Positions 31,528-43,900 of a stretch of 64,000 nt of DNA are shown here, in pieces. The notes beneath the pieces were generated by a model that was not told the DNA's origin, ran no database searches, and saw nothing but the letters and a program-made list of their open reading frames with translations. Every line of letters begins with the position of its first letter. The first letter of the stretch is position 1. Position numbers and translations under genes: made by a program. The stretch comes from Branchiostoma floridae (Eukaryota > Chordata > Leptocardii > Amphioxiformes > Branchiostomatidae). The stretch covers positions 19,311,910-19,375,909 of the forward strand of contig NC_049983.1 of assembly GCF_000003815.2 (NCBI RefSeq). The letters are read 5' to 3'.

Positions 31528-34399
31528 CTATAAGTGAACTCTGCAATGTTTTAAATTAGAGGATCATTTCTCAAATAGATGTAGATACGGCTAATTACAT
31601 CAGGCTGTTCCTGCCATTTGACATAATCCCATGTGAATTTGAAAACGCTGTAACGAGGGCATGTATTATTGTTAGATATCAGAAATCTATCCCATAGACT
31701 TCGACTGTTAATCAATGATTGATCTAATATACGATGATGATCAGTATACTGTGCACCCTTAATAATTATTTGTTGTTTCTGTGTGCATTTAAAGAATATC
31801 CATGTCACCTCTTCCCTTTGTACTCATTTTGACAATATGACAGCATGTCAGATGTGATAGTCACTAATTTCTTTCTTTCCATTATGCAAACATCCTCCTC
31901 ATTAAACACCCACTACCTGTTGCAATATCCGAGGGCCTTCTTATTACTAACTGGGACTGTTTGGCCTTGAAACTATATCTGTGGCTGAATCTGCCGCGAG
32001 CGGAGATTGAGAATCCACAGGTAGCTCGACACATTTCCCAGCTGATACGCATGGCTCAAAGACAATTTGGTGGTAATGTCCACCTAATGTGCTAGTGTTG
32101 CACGTTATCCCCCGGATGTGAGTCATTACCCTCTGGGATGGAGCGGTGACCTGCCTTATGACAGGAGCTGCGTGGGAACAGAGGCTGCCTGCTAAGAGTA
32201 GGGGCGGGCGATTCTTCATTAGTCTGCCCACAAAATATGACGGAGCGGCACCAATAGTCCCGCAGCTGTCACGCTGCTGGTCTCTGGTGTACGTTATGAG
32301 TCAATCACAGCCTTTGTCAGGAGTGGGCGTAGATCACAGCCACACCTTTGAGTCGGACTGAAAGGTTGCCAGTTGAGAATCGCTCTGGTTGATGAGTGAA
32401 CAAACGTCACTAACCCACCCACCTCCAGATTGCTTATACATTCTGTGGGATGAAACAAGAGTTGGTTTGTCTGAACAGAGGTGGGCATTGATGAATAAAG
32501 AAAGAAGCCAGTAAGGTTGGAGAATAGGGAAGATTTGCACATTAAGATACATGTAATTGGAAAAAAGTAAGATTTCCACAGCCTGTTGCCTCTGAAGAAT
32601 TTTGCTCCACTATGTCCCACAGTCAACAAGTTTATGCTGTACTTGTTGATTGCAAAAAGTTATAAGAGAGTCAAGCATATTTTTCACCTGAGAAAATCAA
32701 CCCCATCACATTTGGGTGGGGCTCCTGAACCTGCAAAAATCTGATGAGCCAATCTCTGAAAATTATCTGCTTTCTCACACTGCATGCCGAATAGAATGAC
32801 AGGCAAAGAAGGAGTGGGCTTGGTAGAAGTTTTAATGGTGCTTTCAAAAAGCATCAAAAACCATGTGGTGGGTGCGTGGGTGAAACATTGAAGCTATAGT
32901 AAGAGTTGATCGAATAGCATGACCTGACGAACACAGCCTGTACTGAGCGTGGCTGACCTCCTAAGTGAGGCTTCTGATTTGGATCACGTGAGGCCGCTAA
33001 TTTACTAAATAAAAATTTGATCTGCACTGAAATGCGTCTAATTGTGTGATGATTGAGAGAACACCGGGGGTACTACTGCCAAAAACTCGTAGACTCATTG
33101 ACTGATTTATTTTTCTTAGCCTGATTAAATCTCGCTTATAGCAGCCCGTTAAACATCCGCCGGCCCCCTCTGCGGGGAGGGGCCATTTATAGCCCTGGAC
33201 AGCAGAGTTTGTGTTACACAGACTATTATTTTTCTGTGACAGGGACATAATGCCCCTTTTTGAATGCTGCAACTTGCAAATTTCTTTGCATACATCACAA
33301 CCATACATTAGCATTAGGACTGCCCAAAATGATTCCGTAGCTCTTGTTGATTTCCAAGAACTGTAGCTTTAAACACCCACAACCTGAACATATGCTGCAC
33401 CTGACTAATAGGTTATATAGCTATGGGAGGAACAAAGCTAATATAGTGACTCATGCTTGTACAAATGACTTCTTAACTATGCCCATAGACAGCTCTCGTA
33501 TACTCTCACATGTAGTGTTCTGTGAACTCAAAGGAGATTAACTTTAAGCAGGAAACGTGGGTTGTTTGACTTTTTTTTGTGTGGGATGAAATGTGGGAGG
33601 TTGAAAGTTGATCTCATGTCTCTTACTTTAAAAGTTGCAACAAACTTAAAGTTTGATGTTGCCATTACTCTAACCGTACAACAGTGGAAGCTTTATTGAT
33701 TTTCCCTTTCTGGACATGTATGGGGAAGATGGGCGAAAACATGTACAGTTAGAGTTTGAAGTTGCATGTTTTTATTACATATACATGCAGCCATTATGAT
33801 ACTTTGACATATTTGAAAAGGGATATAGGTATCCTTCCATCTTTACAGAGGATGGTAGCACTCTGTATGAAGTCACGGTGGTTGGCAGTGCCTACTGTGG
33901 CTTTGTAGGCCGATATGGGCATCGCATGTGTGCACAAAAAATGCTGTACTAGTACATACTTTTGAAGATGAGGAAAGTTAGACCAGGTCATGTATATCTA
34001 TGCTACAAAGGACAAAAATTACTCCATATTTTAGGAAGCAGCATTTTTTCATAATGGCCACATTTACAGTTATGTGACACTCACACTGACAAATCTTCAA
34101 GTAAATGATCAAACCCTGGGATGTGCATATGTGGGGCTAATATCCAGCTTTTTAACTGTTTGGGGGATACAGATCAATGGTACCGGTGAGGCTGTCATTG
34201 TGATAGGACCCGTGTACTCCTGAGAAAATCCACCCCATGATGCGTTCTGAGAAAGCGTGAGATTCCACGTATGATTGTGACTCAGTGATTCAGTGATTCC
34301 GACTGGGACAGCCACTCCCACCACCTCTTCATTTCCCACTTGGGAGGGGAACTCATCTCAAGCTGACACGTTGGAAAATGTGCCAATTTCCTCCCGATT
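31528..34399. other. Non-coding stretch with enhancer-like islands
   Basis: No exon is recognised. Islands of balanced composition lie at about 31920-32400 and 32900-33330. The second holds one member of a duplicated 55-bp element (33170-33225). The remainder is AT-rich. The stretch ends at the assembly gap. Confidence 0.35.
33170..33225. promoter_or_regulatory. Duplicated non-coding element, copy 1
   Basis: CTGCGGGGAGG, 16 variable bases, then a 29-bp core, GGACAGCAGAGTTTGTG plus TTACACAGACTA. The core matches 43862-43890 with three differences, all transitions. Its second half can form a small hairpin (AGTTTGTGT / ACACAGACT, one G-T pair). Confidence 0.6.
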
Positions 34400-34898
34400 N
34401 NNNNNNNNNNNNNNNNNNNNNNNNNNNNNNNNNNNNNNNNNNNNNNNNNNNNNNNNNNNNNNNNNNNNNNNNNNNNNNNNNNNNNNNNNNNNNNNNNNNN
34501 NNNNNNNNNNNNNNNNNNNNNNNNNNNNNNNNNNNNNNNNNNNNNNNNNNNNNNNNNNNNNNNNNNNNNNNNNNNNNNNNNNNNNNNNNNNNNNNNNNNN
34601 NNNNNNNNNNNNNNNNNNNNNNNNNNNNNNNNNNNNNNNNNNNNNNNNNNNNNNNNNNNNNNNNNNNNNNNNNNNNNNNNNNNNNNNNNNNNNNNNNNNN
34701 NNNNNNNNNNNNNNNNNNNNNNNNNNNNNNNNNNNNNNNNNNNNNNNNNNNNNNNNNNNNNNNNNNNNNNNNNNNNNNNNNNNNNNNNNNNNNNNNNNNN
34801 NNNNNNNNNNNNNNNNNNNNNNNNNNNNNNNNNNNNNNNNNNNNNNNNNNNNNNNNNNNNNNNNNNNNNNNNNNNNNNNNNNNNNNNNNNNNNNNNNN
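34400..34898. other. Assembly gap (499 N)
   Basis: A run of N. Any reading frame drawn through it is meaningless. Confidence 1.
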
Positions 34899-35299
34899 AT
34901 GCAGCTTTAGGGAGGGAAAAGAATGATATAAAAAGACATCAAAATACACAAAATGTCAACATAAGATTCATGGGCATGACTTATATATATTTCTTGGTAT
35001 ACATTTTAACTTTTCGTTTCTTTAAACATCCCAGCCGGGCCCCGGTTTGGAAATGTGACCTAAGCCTTAGCAGGTTCTGGATGCTGCAAATAATCATGAC
35101 CCAGATCTAGATGGATCAAACTTACAGTACATAATATTAACAGTTTGTGAGGTTTTCGTAAGGCATTGATTTCACACTACTGTAAAACATCACAATTACA
35201 CATGGTGCAGATCAAACTTTAAGTTAAGCTTAAAGCTGAACAGCTCAACACCTAAGTACTGGCTGTAGATTTGGACAGATTTAATTGATGCACTCACTC

Positions 35300-35560
35300 T
35301 GGGAAAGACCCCTACTCTTTTCGAGTAGTACCGGTATCGCAAGTTCTGCTACGTGGTCCAGGTGTGGTCCTCCTCAAACCAAAGCTAGGTACTCATCTAC
35401 ACCTGAGTGAAGTGAGGCAATTTCTGTATAGTGCCAAGGGCATAGCGTAAAAGTATATCTGACTCTAACTGAGGATGTCTGGCCTTTAAACCAAACACCC
35501 TCACGTTACGCTACGTGATGCCGCAGTTTGGCCAACCATAGGCCCTTGCGCTGGTATTGA
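35300..35560. repeat. Diverged dispersed (SINE-like) repeat
   Basis: GGTACTCATCTACACCTGAG, TGAAGTGAGGCAATTTCTG, then GTGCCAAGGGCATAGCGT resembles a repeat widespread in marine animals (AGTGAGGCAA ... GTGCCTTGCCCAAGGGCA). This copy lacks part of the middle. Recognised by recall only. Confidence 0.4.
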
Positions 35561-36221
35561 TGGCTTAGAACTGCTTGAGCCCTTGAAGTTTTGATAAACA
35601 GAGTTCCAAACCGGTTCTGGCACAGTGAGGAGAGAGTATTGTTGCACCAAGTTCATGTTTCCCTGTAGGTGTCAGCATGCGATGAATCCATACCGAGCCG
35701 ACACCTACTTAATGACTCTCATCTGACATATCGCCTGTGTGCAGGAGTACCAGCATGACACGCAGCCTTTCCAGCTCCCCACTGGTATTCAACAGCAGAT
35801 GTATAATTAGACCCCAGAGGTATACTGTACATCATGGGGCGCCTAATCTGTGCAGGAGAAATCCGAAAATTTGAAGAAACAATCAATAAGATTTGTATGA
35901 GATATCATGCGAGGTCACCTGGATAAGGCTATACAGCAGGGACTTCTCTCGGCTTGAAGGGGTGTGGGACGGATACGATCTGAAGTCTCTCCATACTCTA
36001 GACATGAGGACATTGAACTTGACCACGAATAACTCTAGACGTTGATATATGTGTATAATTTTGTTTTTATTTCTGACATTAAAGTATAGACCAGAAAGAG
36101 TAGTGAAGAGGTTTGAGGGAGGGAAAACTTGCACTTGCCTGTAGGATAATGAAATAGTTTATATATGAAATATGCAAAACGTTTCTAAGATGAGAAATCC
36201 CCATAAGGTCCATCGTGCGCT

Positions 36222-36308
36222 TGATACGTTTCGATGCCTTGAATTACATGTTTCAATGCTTGAGTTACATGTTTCAATGCTTGAATTACATGTTTCAATG
36301 CTTGAAAT
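36222..36308. repeat. 21-bp tandem repeat, about 3.5 copies
   Basis: GAATTACATGTTTCAATGCTT repeats head to tail with single-base changes. In one frame it encodes LELHVSM repeats, but nothing suggests it is translated. Confidence 0.9.
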
Positions 36309-39300
36309 AAGCTGTCAGAAAGACAATATTGGTAACGTTACTCGACCTGCATCCTTATAATACATGTATTTCATGGGTTCTTGAAACAAGATATACTTGA
36401 AATAAGTTTTCAAGAAAACCTTTTCACAACTGAGCATCAAGTCCAACTTGGTATTATGATAGGATCAACTATATCAAACAATAGAAAACAAATCAACACC
36501 CATTTTTGTGGCATTGGCATGTTCTAGATTCCAAGTAGAATTATGCAGGTTATCTACCATTTGCCTTCGATTGTCATCCCTGATGGTACGATGCCGTGCG
36601 GCTTGACGTCGGCACCACCGACAGCTGCATGCTTAAGTGTTGCAAGAAGGTGGCAGGGCCACCAATTTCCTCTCTGTCAAGATGCACTGCCGAGATATAT
36701 GGTGCAATTTTGCATCGGATTAAGGTCCGCTCCTGTTGCGGTTGAGAAAGCCTGTTGATCTGATTGGAAGAAAGGGCAAAGTCACCCGTATATGTCAGTT
36801 TCACCAACTACTTCGGCAAGTAAAGGAAGAGTCTATTTGATATGACATTTGCCATGGTGAAGAATAAATCTCACTTGAGAAGGGAATTCTACCTTTGTAG
36901 AGTGATTGATTGTTCTCTGCCTTCTCTTCAATGTTGCCCGCATCGCTGCATGCAAATGTCTATGAGAAGGTAGTACTCTGAGTTGATATGTGTTAGTGAA
37001 ATGTGCAGCACCTTCTGAAAGGACGGTACATTATTTATTGGAGGGAGAGTACTCAAACATAAAAGAACAAGCTGTCTTATGTCAGTATATTTGTAAATCA
37101 AGCATTTTGGCAAACTGTCCTTTTTACGCTAAATTATAGTAAACAAGTTTGTGTTGGGGTGGGTGACCAAAAAAAATTTCGTTTGTAACCGTTGAAGGTA
37201 CCAAAAATTGCTTAGTGTGTTCCTGTTTGAAGCAATTACAAGCAAGGAATTCCCATTTCAATCTTAAATCCTTATACAAATCTTGAGTAGTATTTGTGGA
37301 TTCCACTAAGAACACACAGCACACCTTTTGAAAACATGCAAATCCTTGTAGATACTTACAAATCTCTTAATAAATGTACACGAGTTACATTCAGGAGAAA
37401 TACAAGCCCCTGGAGAGGCGCAAGGCACGATGAATACAAAATCAACCAAACACAAGAAGCTACATATAGGGAAGCCTTTTCCTCAGGAAATGTTGCCATG
37501 TCAAATCTGAATTACTACCTATCTTATGAGAAGTCCGAAGGAATTTATCCAAAGTGATTTTGATGTTTCCAAAAGTAGCTCAGATGTTCCAAACAGAATT
37601 TGTTTGGATTTGATGAGATTCATTTATCCTGCAACAGAAGAAGGGTCAAAATGTTATGTTTTCCATCTACATGTAATCAATACTGATACTTTTTATCTCT
37701 ATGTCATCACTAATCTTGAAAATTTACAGGTAAAATATCAGCATGCTTGTGAAATATCACATGTGTTTAACCCCCTTATCAGGTGTGCAACTCCCCTATC
37801 AGGACTATGTCAGAAAAAGAGGGAGAGTAGATAGAGAGAAAATCTTTAATGTCTTCAGAATTTTTCATTCTGTCACATTCTTAAGGAATCTTTGGATAAT
37901 CTTGAGTACAATTTTACCGTCTAAAGATGCAATTTAAGATAAACCCAAAAGGAGTATGAGTATGTACTTCAGGCTTCATAAATGGCATCATGGTTCAGCT
38001 CACAAGAAGATAGTAGGTCTCATTTAGATCTCTATCATTTGTGCAAGAAGGTGGGAGTTATTTGACGTGGAGTCGTGACGTGAAGGCAGACTTAATAAAG
38101 GCTTCATGCACCCGTCCTAATTGGTTCCCAATAGTGCCGCACGACCAGACAAGAAAGACTCCCCTGTTGCTGTTAGACTAATGAGGGACCGAGTGTTCAA
38201 GTCAATGACACTTAAAGGTCAGACAGAACATCAAAGATGGACAACAAGAAAATCAGCAATGACAGCCTTTGAAAGCTCGCCCACTCACAGGAAATCTCCC
38301 TGGTGACTGTTGAAACAACATCCTTTCCCAGAAACATCTCTAGCTTTCCGTTCTCCAGATGACAAGGAAAGTTAAGTTGTAAGAAAGTTTGCTCCTCATC
38401 ACTATGGACTCAATAATGAGGGGTTCTCCACTGAGGGTGTGGTTGATGGATGCCGGCTATTACTGCTTGACGTCAGTGTCTAGTTGTTACCGTAACACTT
38501 CCTCCTTGGTGCCCAATTAAAGTCCAGAGTGCATCTTCTGATGAAAGCTTTCCTAGATAAGGGGGAGCCAAACTTGCAGTAATTTTGGGAAGTGACAGAT
38601 CTTTTACTGCACATATATGTTTTATACTCACCATTTTCATGGGCTATATTGGTAAATACGTGGAATGTACCGTGCTTAAAGATTATCTACTTGCATGCAA
38701 CTGATATTTGAGTATAGTGAACAATAGTACCTTTTTGTGCAAGGGCTTTCAACAGATCTTCCTTGTAGGGGTAATAAGGTTTTTTTTAATCTGACAAAAG
38801 GAGAATGATAATTGAACAATGCATTCTTTGACTTGATGCAAAATCTTACTTACAGTGAAGGCTTCTGTTTGAAAGGTCTCTTGTGCTACCATTACTGTTG
38901 TTGCATTGTGGATGAGGTAAAATCTGACTAGTGACAAGATCCATTTATTTCCCTGTACTTAAGTGCCCCAGAATGCATTCAGCTGTGAAAACATGTATTG
39001 AAATACTATTCATTCTACCTGAATGGGCAGATTTGTGAGGCTTACCCTGGAATCTGTACCTGTTGCTGTGTTTCTACAGGCTGATTCAAAGTTTAAGTGG
39101 AGTATTTTAGAGGTTACAGTAGAACAATATTGACTACAGAAACATCATCTATTGGTCCTGTATGAATCAACTAATACCATGACAAACATGGAAAATGGCA
39201 CCTTTTGTGGCAAGTTGATTACACTTAGTGATAAGTCTTGATTTGTTTGTTTCAGGACCCTGTAATATCTGCTGCCTGATTCGTGGTTCCAGGTGTCTGA

Positions 39301-39588
39301 AATGCTAGATTTTTTGTCGCTCAAGTGCCTTCAGGGCTTGCAAGCAGTCTTAGTCCTGTCCCTGTTACTAATATGATTGTGCCACCTGTCTGTCTCAGTA
39401 TATACTTGATATTGGCTGACTGTCTTATCCTGTCATTTTCTGAATCTATCTGAATATTTGCTGCTACTGAATGTCTGGTGATGTCTGACTGCCCCACCAT
39501 GTCCTTAAAATGCTTTTGGAATGCCCCACTGCATTCTATATGTTTAAAATTAATGGCTGATCTGTCCTTCTTTTTGCTACACAGCTGT

Positions 39589-40648
39589 CCCACCCTGTCC
39601 TTGAAGCTTTTTGGCTGACCAATCCTTGTCCTTGATGCTGGAAAGCTGTCCCAACTGATCTTTTAATGCTTGTTGGCTTGTTAGGTCCCTTTCTTGGTGC
39701 TGAACAGCTATCAAACCCTGTCCTTGATGACTTTTATCTGTTCAATCCTTGTCCTCGGTGCTGAACAGCTGTCCTGCCATGTCCTAGGTGATGTCCGACT
39801 GTTTCACCATATCCTTGATGGTTTGGGACTATTTGGTTGCTTATCCTTAGTGCTGAACAGCTGATCACAATGTCTCAGGTGCTATCTAGATATCTCACCC
39901 TGTCCTTGATGCTTACTTTTTGTTTAGTCCATTTCCATAGTGCTAAACAGCTGTCTTCTTCTCTGATCTTGTTGCTTGCTGGCTGTCCAGTCTGTGTCCT
40001 TGGTGCTGACCAGCTGTCTCACCATGTCCCAGATGCTTGCTGGCTTTCCAGTCCTTGGTGCTGAAATAGCTGTCCCACCATGTCCCTGTTACTTGTTGGC
40101 TGTCCAGTCCTTGTTCTTGGTGTTGCCCAGCTGTCCCCCCATGTCCCTGACACTTGCTGGCTGTCCAGTCCTTGTCCTTGGTGCTGATCAGCTGTCCCAC
40201 CATGTCCCTGTTACTTGTTGGCTGTCCAGTCCTTGTCCTTGGTACTGAAACAGCTATACTGCCATGACCCTGATGCTTGCTGGCTGTCCAGTCCTTGTCA
40301 CTGGTGCTGCCCAGCTATCCCACAATGTCCCTGATGCCTGCTGGCTGTCCAGTCCTTGTCCTTGGTGCTGAAACAGCTGTCCCACTAAGGCCCTGATACT
40401 TGCAGGCTGTAAGTCCATTTCCATAGTGCTAAACAGCTGTCTTCTTCTCTGATCTTGTTGCTTGCTGGCTGCCCGGTCTGTGTCCTTGGTGCTGACCAGC
40501 TGTCACATCATGTCTCTGACACTTGCTGGCTGTACAGTCCTTGTCCTTGGTGCTGACCAGCTGTCCCACCATGTCCCTGATGCTTGCTGGCTGTCCAGTC
40601 CTTGTCCTTGGTGCTGACCAGCTGTCCCACCATATTCCTGATGCAATA
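39589..40648. repeat. 61-bp minisatellite, about 17 units
   Basis: The unit contains CTGTCCCACCATGTCCCTGA, TGCTTGCTGGCTGTCCAGTC and CTTGTCCTTGGTGCTGACCA. The exact period is 61 bp (for example 40561 to 40622). The first units are diverged and the last ones nearly identical. A variant stretch, AGTCCATTTCCATAGTGC, occurs at 39926 and again at 40412, which is 486 bp or about eight units, so the array has a higher-order period. Because 61 is not a multiple of three, open frames on both strands are by-products. Confidence 0.95.
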
Positions 40649-42119
40649 TCACTGTCCCATCCTGATAAGAAGAAATCAACTACATGAATCAAATGTCTAT
40701 TCAGCATATTTTCCTATCATCGTTCAATGTTTGAATGCATGAGAACAACCTGTAATGTTTCTTTATGATCCTCTTATATTCTCTTTTTATTGCCATTGCA
40801 TAATCTTTATCGGTGTTACTGTCATCGTCTTTATTGTTTTTATCCACTTGTTATCTGTAATGCTGTATATCTGAGGGAATCCTACTGAGAAATCACACAA
40901 GAATAATGATTTGCAGATTTGATAATGGGGAACATAGCATAGGCCTTTATATTCAATTAGTAGCTTTTTAGGCAATGCATGTACACACAAGTGTCCCCAT
41001 CTTTGCTTTCCCCTGAATACAGTGTTGAATATTTACAGCGAGTCTAGCCCATGATAGATGTTCTGAACCAGCCATCTGTGCTGATGATTATTAGATGATA
41101 AAGCTTTGTGTTTCTCCATGGTAGGGTTACAGTTCACAGGCAGTGAACAAGCTGTGCCCCAAGTCTTCAACCCCTATATATCAACACGGTTTATCTGGCG
41201 CACTGGGGATTAATTTGTTGCTTTCCAACAGGCTGATCTTGAATGTACACTTATGTTTCATTATTATAATGTGCAAAATTGCTCATTTGTCATCTCCTGC
41301 TGATTCCTGGGAACAGGAACATCTTTGACTAATTTTTTCTGATTATTTTGCACATAGTGAGGAGCATTCTAGTTAGGCATAGCAAAAGAATGTTGTGTTT
41401 CCTGTTACTGTCTTGAATAAAATTAGGTTTGGTTGGTAGGGTATTATCTTCTTTCTTAAAGTTTACTTTTTAAAAAGATGTCGACCAAAGTGATCCAATA
41501 AATAAGTTTTATCAAAACATGTAAAACATATAAAAATGAAATGCATTCATTACACTGATATTTTCAACATCGTGTTGTAATTATCATACAGATATACATT
41601 GAACAAACAAAAATGTACAACATGTATTTACTACAAATTCTTACTTCAGCTGGTCAAAGCCTTAATCTGAGTGTGAAGTAAAGGAAGTCATTGAATTTCA
41701 TCACTCAGATGAAAAATGTTATGTCTTACCAGCGGTGCAAACAAAAAGGCTAGGGTCAGCAGGTTTTTGATTGGGTAACAGGAACCACGGTGTATTTTTC
41801 CCTAGGCCTTATTTGAATTTCTCAATGTGCCCTCTCTATAAGTATTATAAGCTGCATATGAAGTGAATATGTTAAGCGACACAGGGGAGCAGACATTTCA
41901 TGGCTATGACCAGCTGTGAAATGCCGCATTTCACATAAAGACACTTGTTGCAGACGTTACATTTGGCACATATATCTGGAATTAAAGGTATCCCTAAAAT
42001 GCAACAATTGTACCAAATATTTTCTTGTAAGCCTCGGTAAAAGTAATTTTCATTTTCTGGGAGGGGTTTTGTCCAAGTCCTGGCATGTCATACCTAAACG
42101 TATTGATGAAAGAGTATGG
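40649..42119. other. Non-coding, nothing recognised
   Basis: AT-rich sequence without repeats, exons or notable motif clusters that I can support. Confidence 0.4.
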
Positions 42120-42430
42120 AAAATTATAGCCTGATTTAACCGCGCTTCTCAGGCCCGTCATACTGCCGCGCCGATCAGCTTGGTGGGGAGTGGGTCTAAA
42201 ACGCGGGAAGGCGCTTACCCGCCGGTTTTCCATATATGGATAATTACATGCAATAGTCATCCCCGCGCCGCACAGCCGGCTTTTGGTTGCTAGGGATCGG
42301 GTGGCGTTGCTATGCAGGTGATTGACATCGGCACGGGTCATATCTGTTGGCGATCTCTTTGATTTAGACGGGGAGAAGTTTCCCTTGTTATGCATGGAGA
42401 GGATTCGCGGTAAACACTGCATCATGTTGG
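42120..42430. promoter_or_regulatory. CpG-rich block with two X-box-like half-sites
   Basis: An abrupt GC- and CpG-rich block in AT-rich surroundings (CCGCGCTTC, CGCGCCG, CCCGCGCCGCACAGCCGGC). It contains GGTTGCTAGG (42285-42294) and GCGTTGCTATGC (42304-42315), both like half-sites of the RFX X-box found at ciliary gene promoters. It may be a CpG-island-type promoter; the direction is unclear. Confidence 0.35.
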
Positions 42431-42899
42431 TGGTTTATCATGTTTATACGTTCATGATCAAGCTCTATCCTTTACAAAACATGCACATTACACTAGTAGT
42501 AGTAATTCACACAGGAACAAGAAGTGCGTCGATCTTCAAGAAATAAAACATTTTATCTAAATGGAGAGTTTGTCGTAATTTTTTTTTACAAAATGAAGTG
42601 AACTGAAAGCATATATACTTTCGTTAGCAAATAACACAAATTCGTCAATACGAGCTTAACTTTGTGCATATTTTCACAATGGTATTTATCAATGTTATTT
42701 TACGCTCCGATTTAGAAGTTTGCCCATAAAATATACAAAATGGTTACGGCATTCACGTTGTGCTACGATGTTACACAAGACGTTGATAAAAAGAAATGGA
42801 GTAAACCCACGAATTTCTCGGCAGAAATACATTCAAATTCATAGCGTCAAAGCGCTATATGTAAGGCGTTTTTTGTGAGCTACAAATAAATCGGAATCA

Positions 42900-43480
42900 A
42901 ACCCTCATTACAAGAATTCGCCGCCGCCCCAGCGTACAATCAAATTTTCAAAATGGCGCCATCCCTCATCCCCTGCCTGTAGCTGTAGCTGCCGCATGAT
43001 TCTCACATTATTTCTGCAATGCACGAAGCAAGGTAGGCAACCTTCAAGAGTCTGGCGATGTTTTTGTGTGAAAAGTTTGCGATCTTGATTGTTCCATGGC
43101 GGGCGGGCGACTTCCAGAAACGTCTTCTTGGTGGAATGCGAGGCCGATTCGAGATTCGCTGACGTCCCTCCCGAATTCTCGCTGCCAAAATGCAACTTTC
43201 GCAATCTTGGTCCTGATTCCGGACTACTTGGGTGGTGGTTCCCGCTACGTTTTCTCTCGCTGCTCGCCGTCTGTATGGCTTTCTCGACAGCAGTATCAAG
43301 TCTGTTGTTGTTGTCGTTGGGTCGGCAGTGTCCGCCAGATTTACGGCAGCCGTCAAGCGCGTTTTGAATTCACCGCGTCGGTACGCTACTTGTTTATTAT
43401 TCAGAACCACACGCACCGCCGGCGTGTATTCTATTTCTATTCATGTATTTTTCGGACTTTAGGCCTGTAAACTACCAAGT
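42900..43480 (+). promoter_or_regulatory. Second CpG-rich block, candidate promoter and first exon
   Basis: GC-rich with many CpGs. TTCAAAATGGCGCCATCC (about 42945) has a YY1-like and E2F-like core. ATG at 43096 opens a 124-codon plus-strand frame starting MAGGRLPETSSWWNARPIRD. A 137-codon frame on the opposite strand (43416-43003) is equally long, so frame length alone does not decide. No domain is recognised, and no strong donor was found in the plus frame. A promoter with a 5' exon is the best guess. Confidence 0.35.
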
Positions 43481-43629
43481 CTTATTCTAAAAGGATTTTA
43501 GTAATATTCATGCAATTTCAAAATTTAGCGCCGCCTTCACATCGCTGAAATTAAGTGACTCCATTTTCCCCCAAACGCTATAATTTCCAAACGCAAGATT
43601 AAATGGATTTACATCAAACCAAGATCAAA

Positions 43630-43900
43630 CAAACAAGTAGTCAGGGTGTGGGTGGGATGATCACATTTCGCACCCGGGCTATCACCGCCCCCCTGTCTGG
43701 CCCGTGGCGCCAGCGGTGACAGCGTTAACAAGTTAGTTTCCATGGTAATAGGGGCTCGACTAGAATCCAGGCCCACCATTGGTGTTGAAACATTCCACAA
43801 CGGTTCCCTGGGCTTATGGCAAGCGGCGCACAAACTCCGCGGGGAGGAGTCTACAAGCTCCGGATAGCGGAGTTTGCGTTACACAGACTAGGAAAATTAG
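43630..43900. promoter_or_regulatory. Non-coding block with duplicated element copy 2
   Basis: GC-richer block. Its end (43837-43890) matches 33170-33225: CCGCGGGGAGG, then a 29-bp core ending TTACACAGACTA. CAAACTCCGC (43831-43840) and GCGGAGTTTG (43867-43876) form a perfect 10-bp stem around the variable middle. Confidence 0.5.

Larger units (their letters stand above)
34899..39588. other. Non-coding stretch, no gene recognised
   Basis: Enhancer-like blocks of balanced composition lie at about 36540-36800 and 38040-38560. The latter contains a perfect CRE at 38468-38475 and ACATCAAAGATGG, a TCF/LEF-like word. A dispersed-repeat fragment (35300-35560) and a 21-bp tandem repeat (36222-36308) are listed separately. 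From about 39340 the sequence grades into degenerate units of the minisatellite that follows. Confidence 0.35.

Noticed and set aside
34293-34949. Open frames of about 180-205 codons around the gap
   Set aside because: They consist almost entirely of N.
39943-40707. Open frames of about 90 codons in the 61-bp minisatellite, both strands
   Set aside because: The period of 61 shifts frame every unit and the frames just read the repeat.
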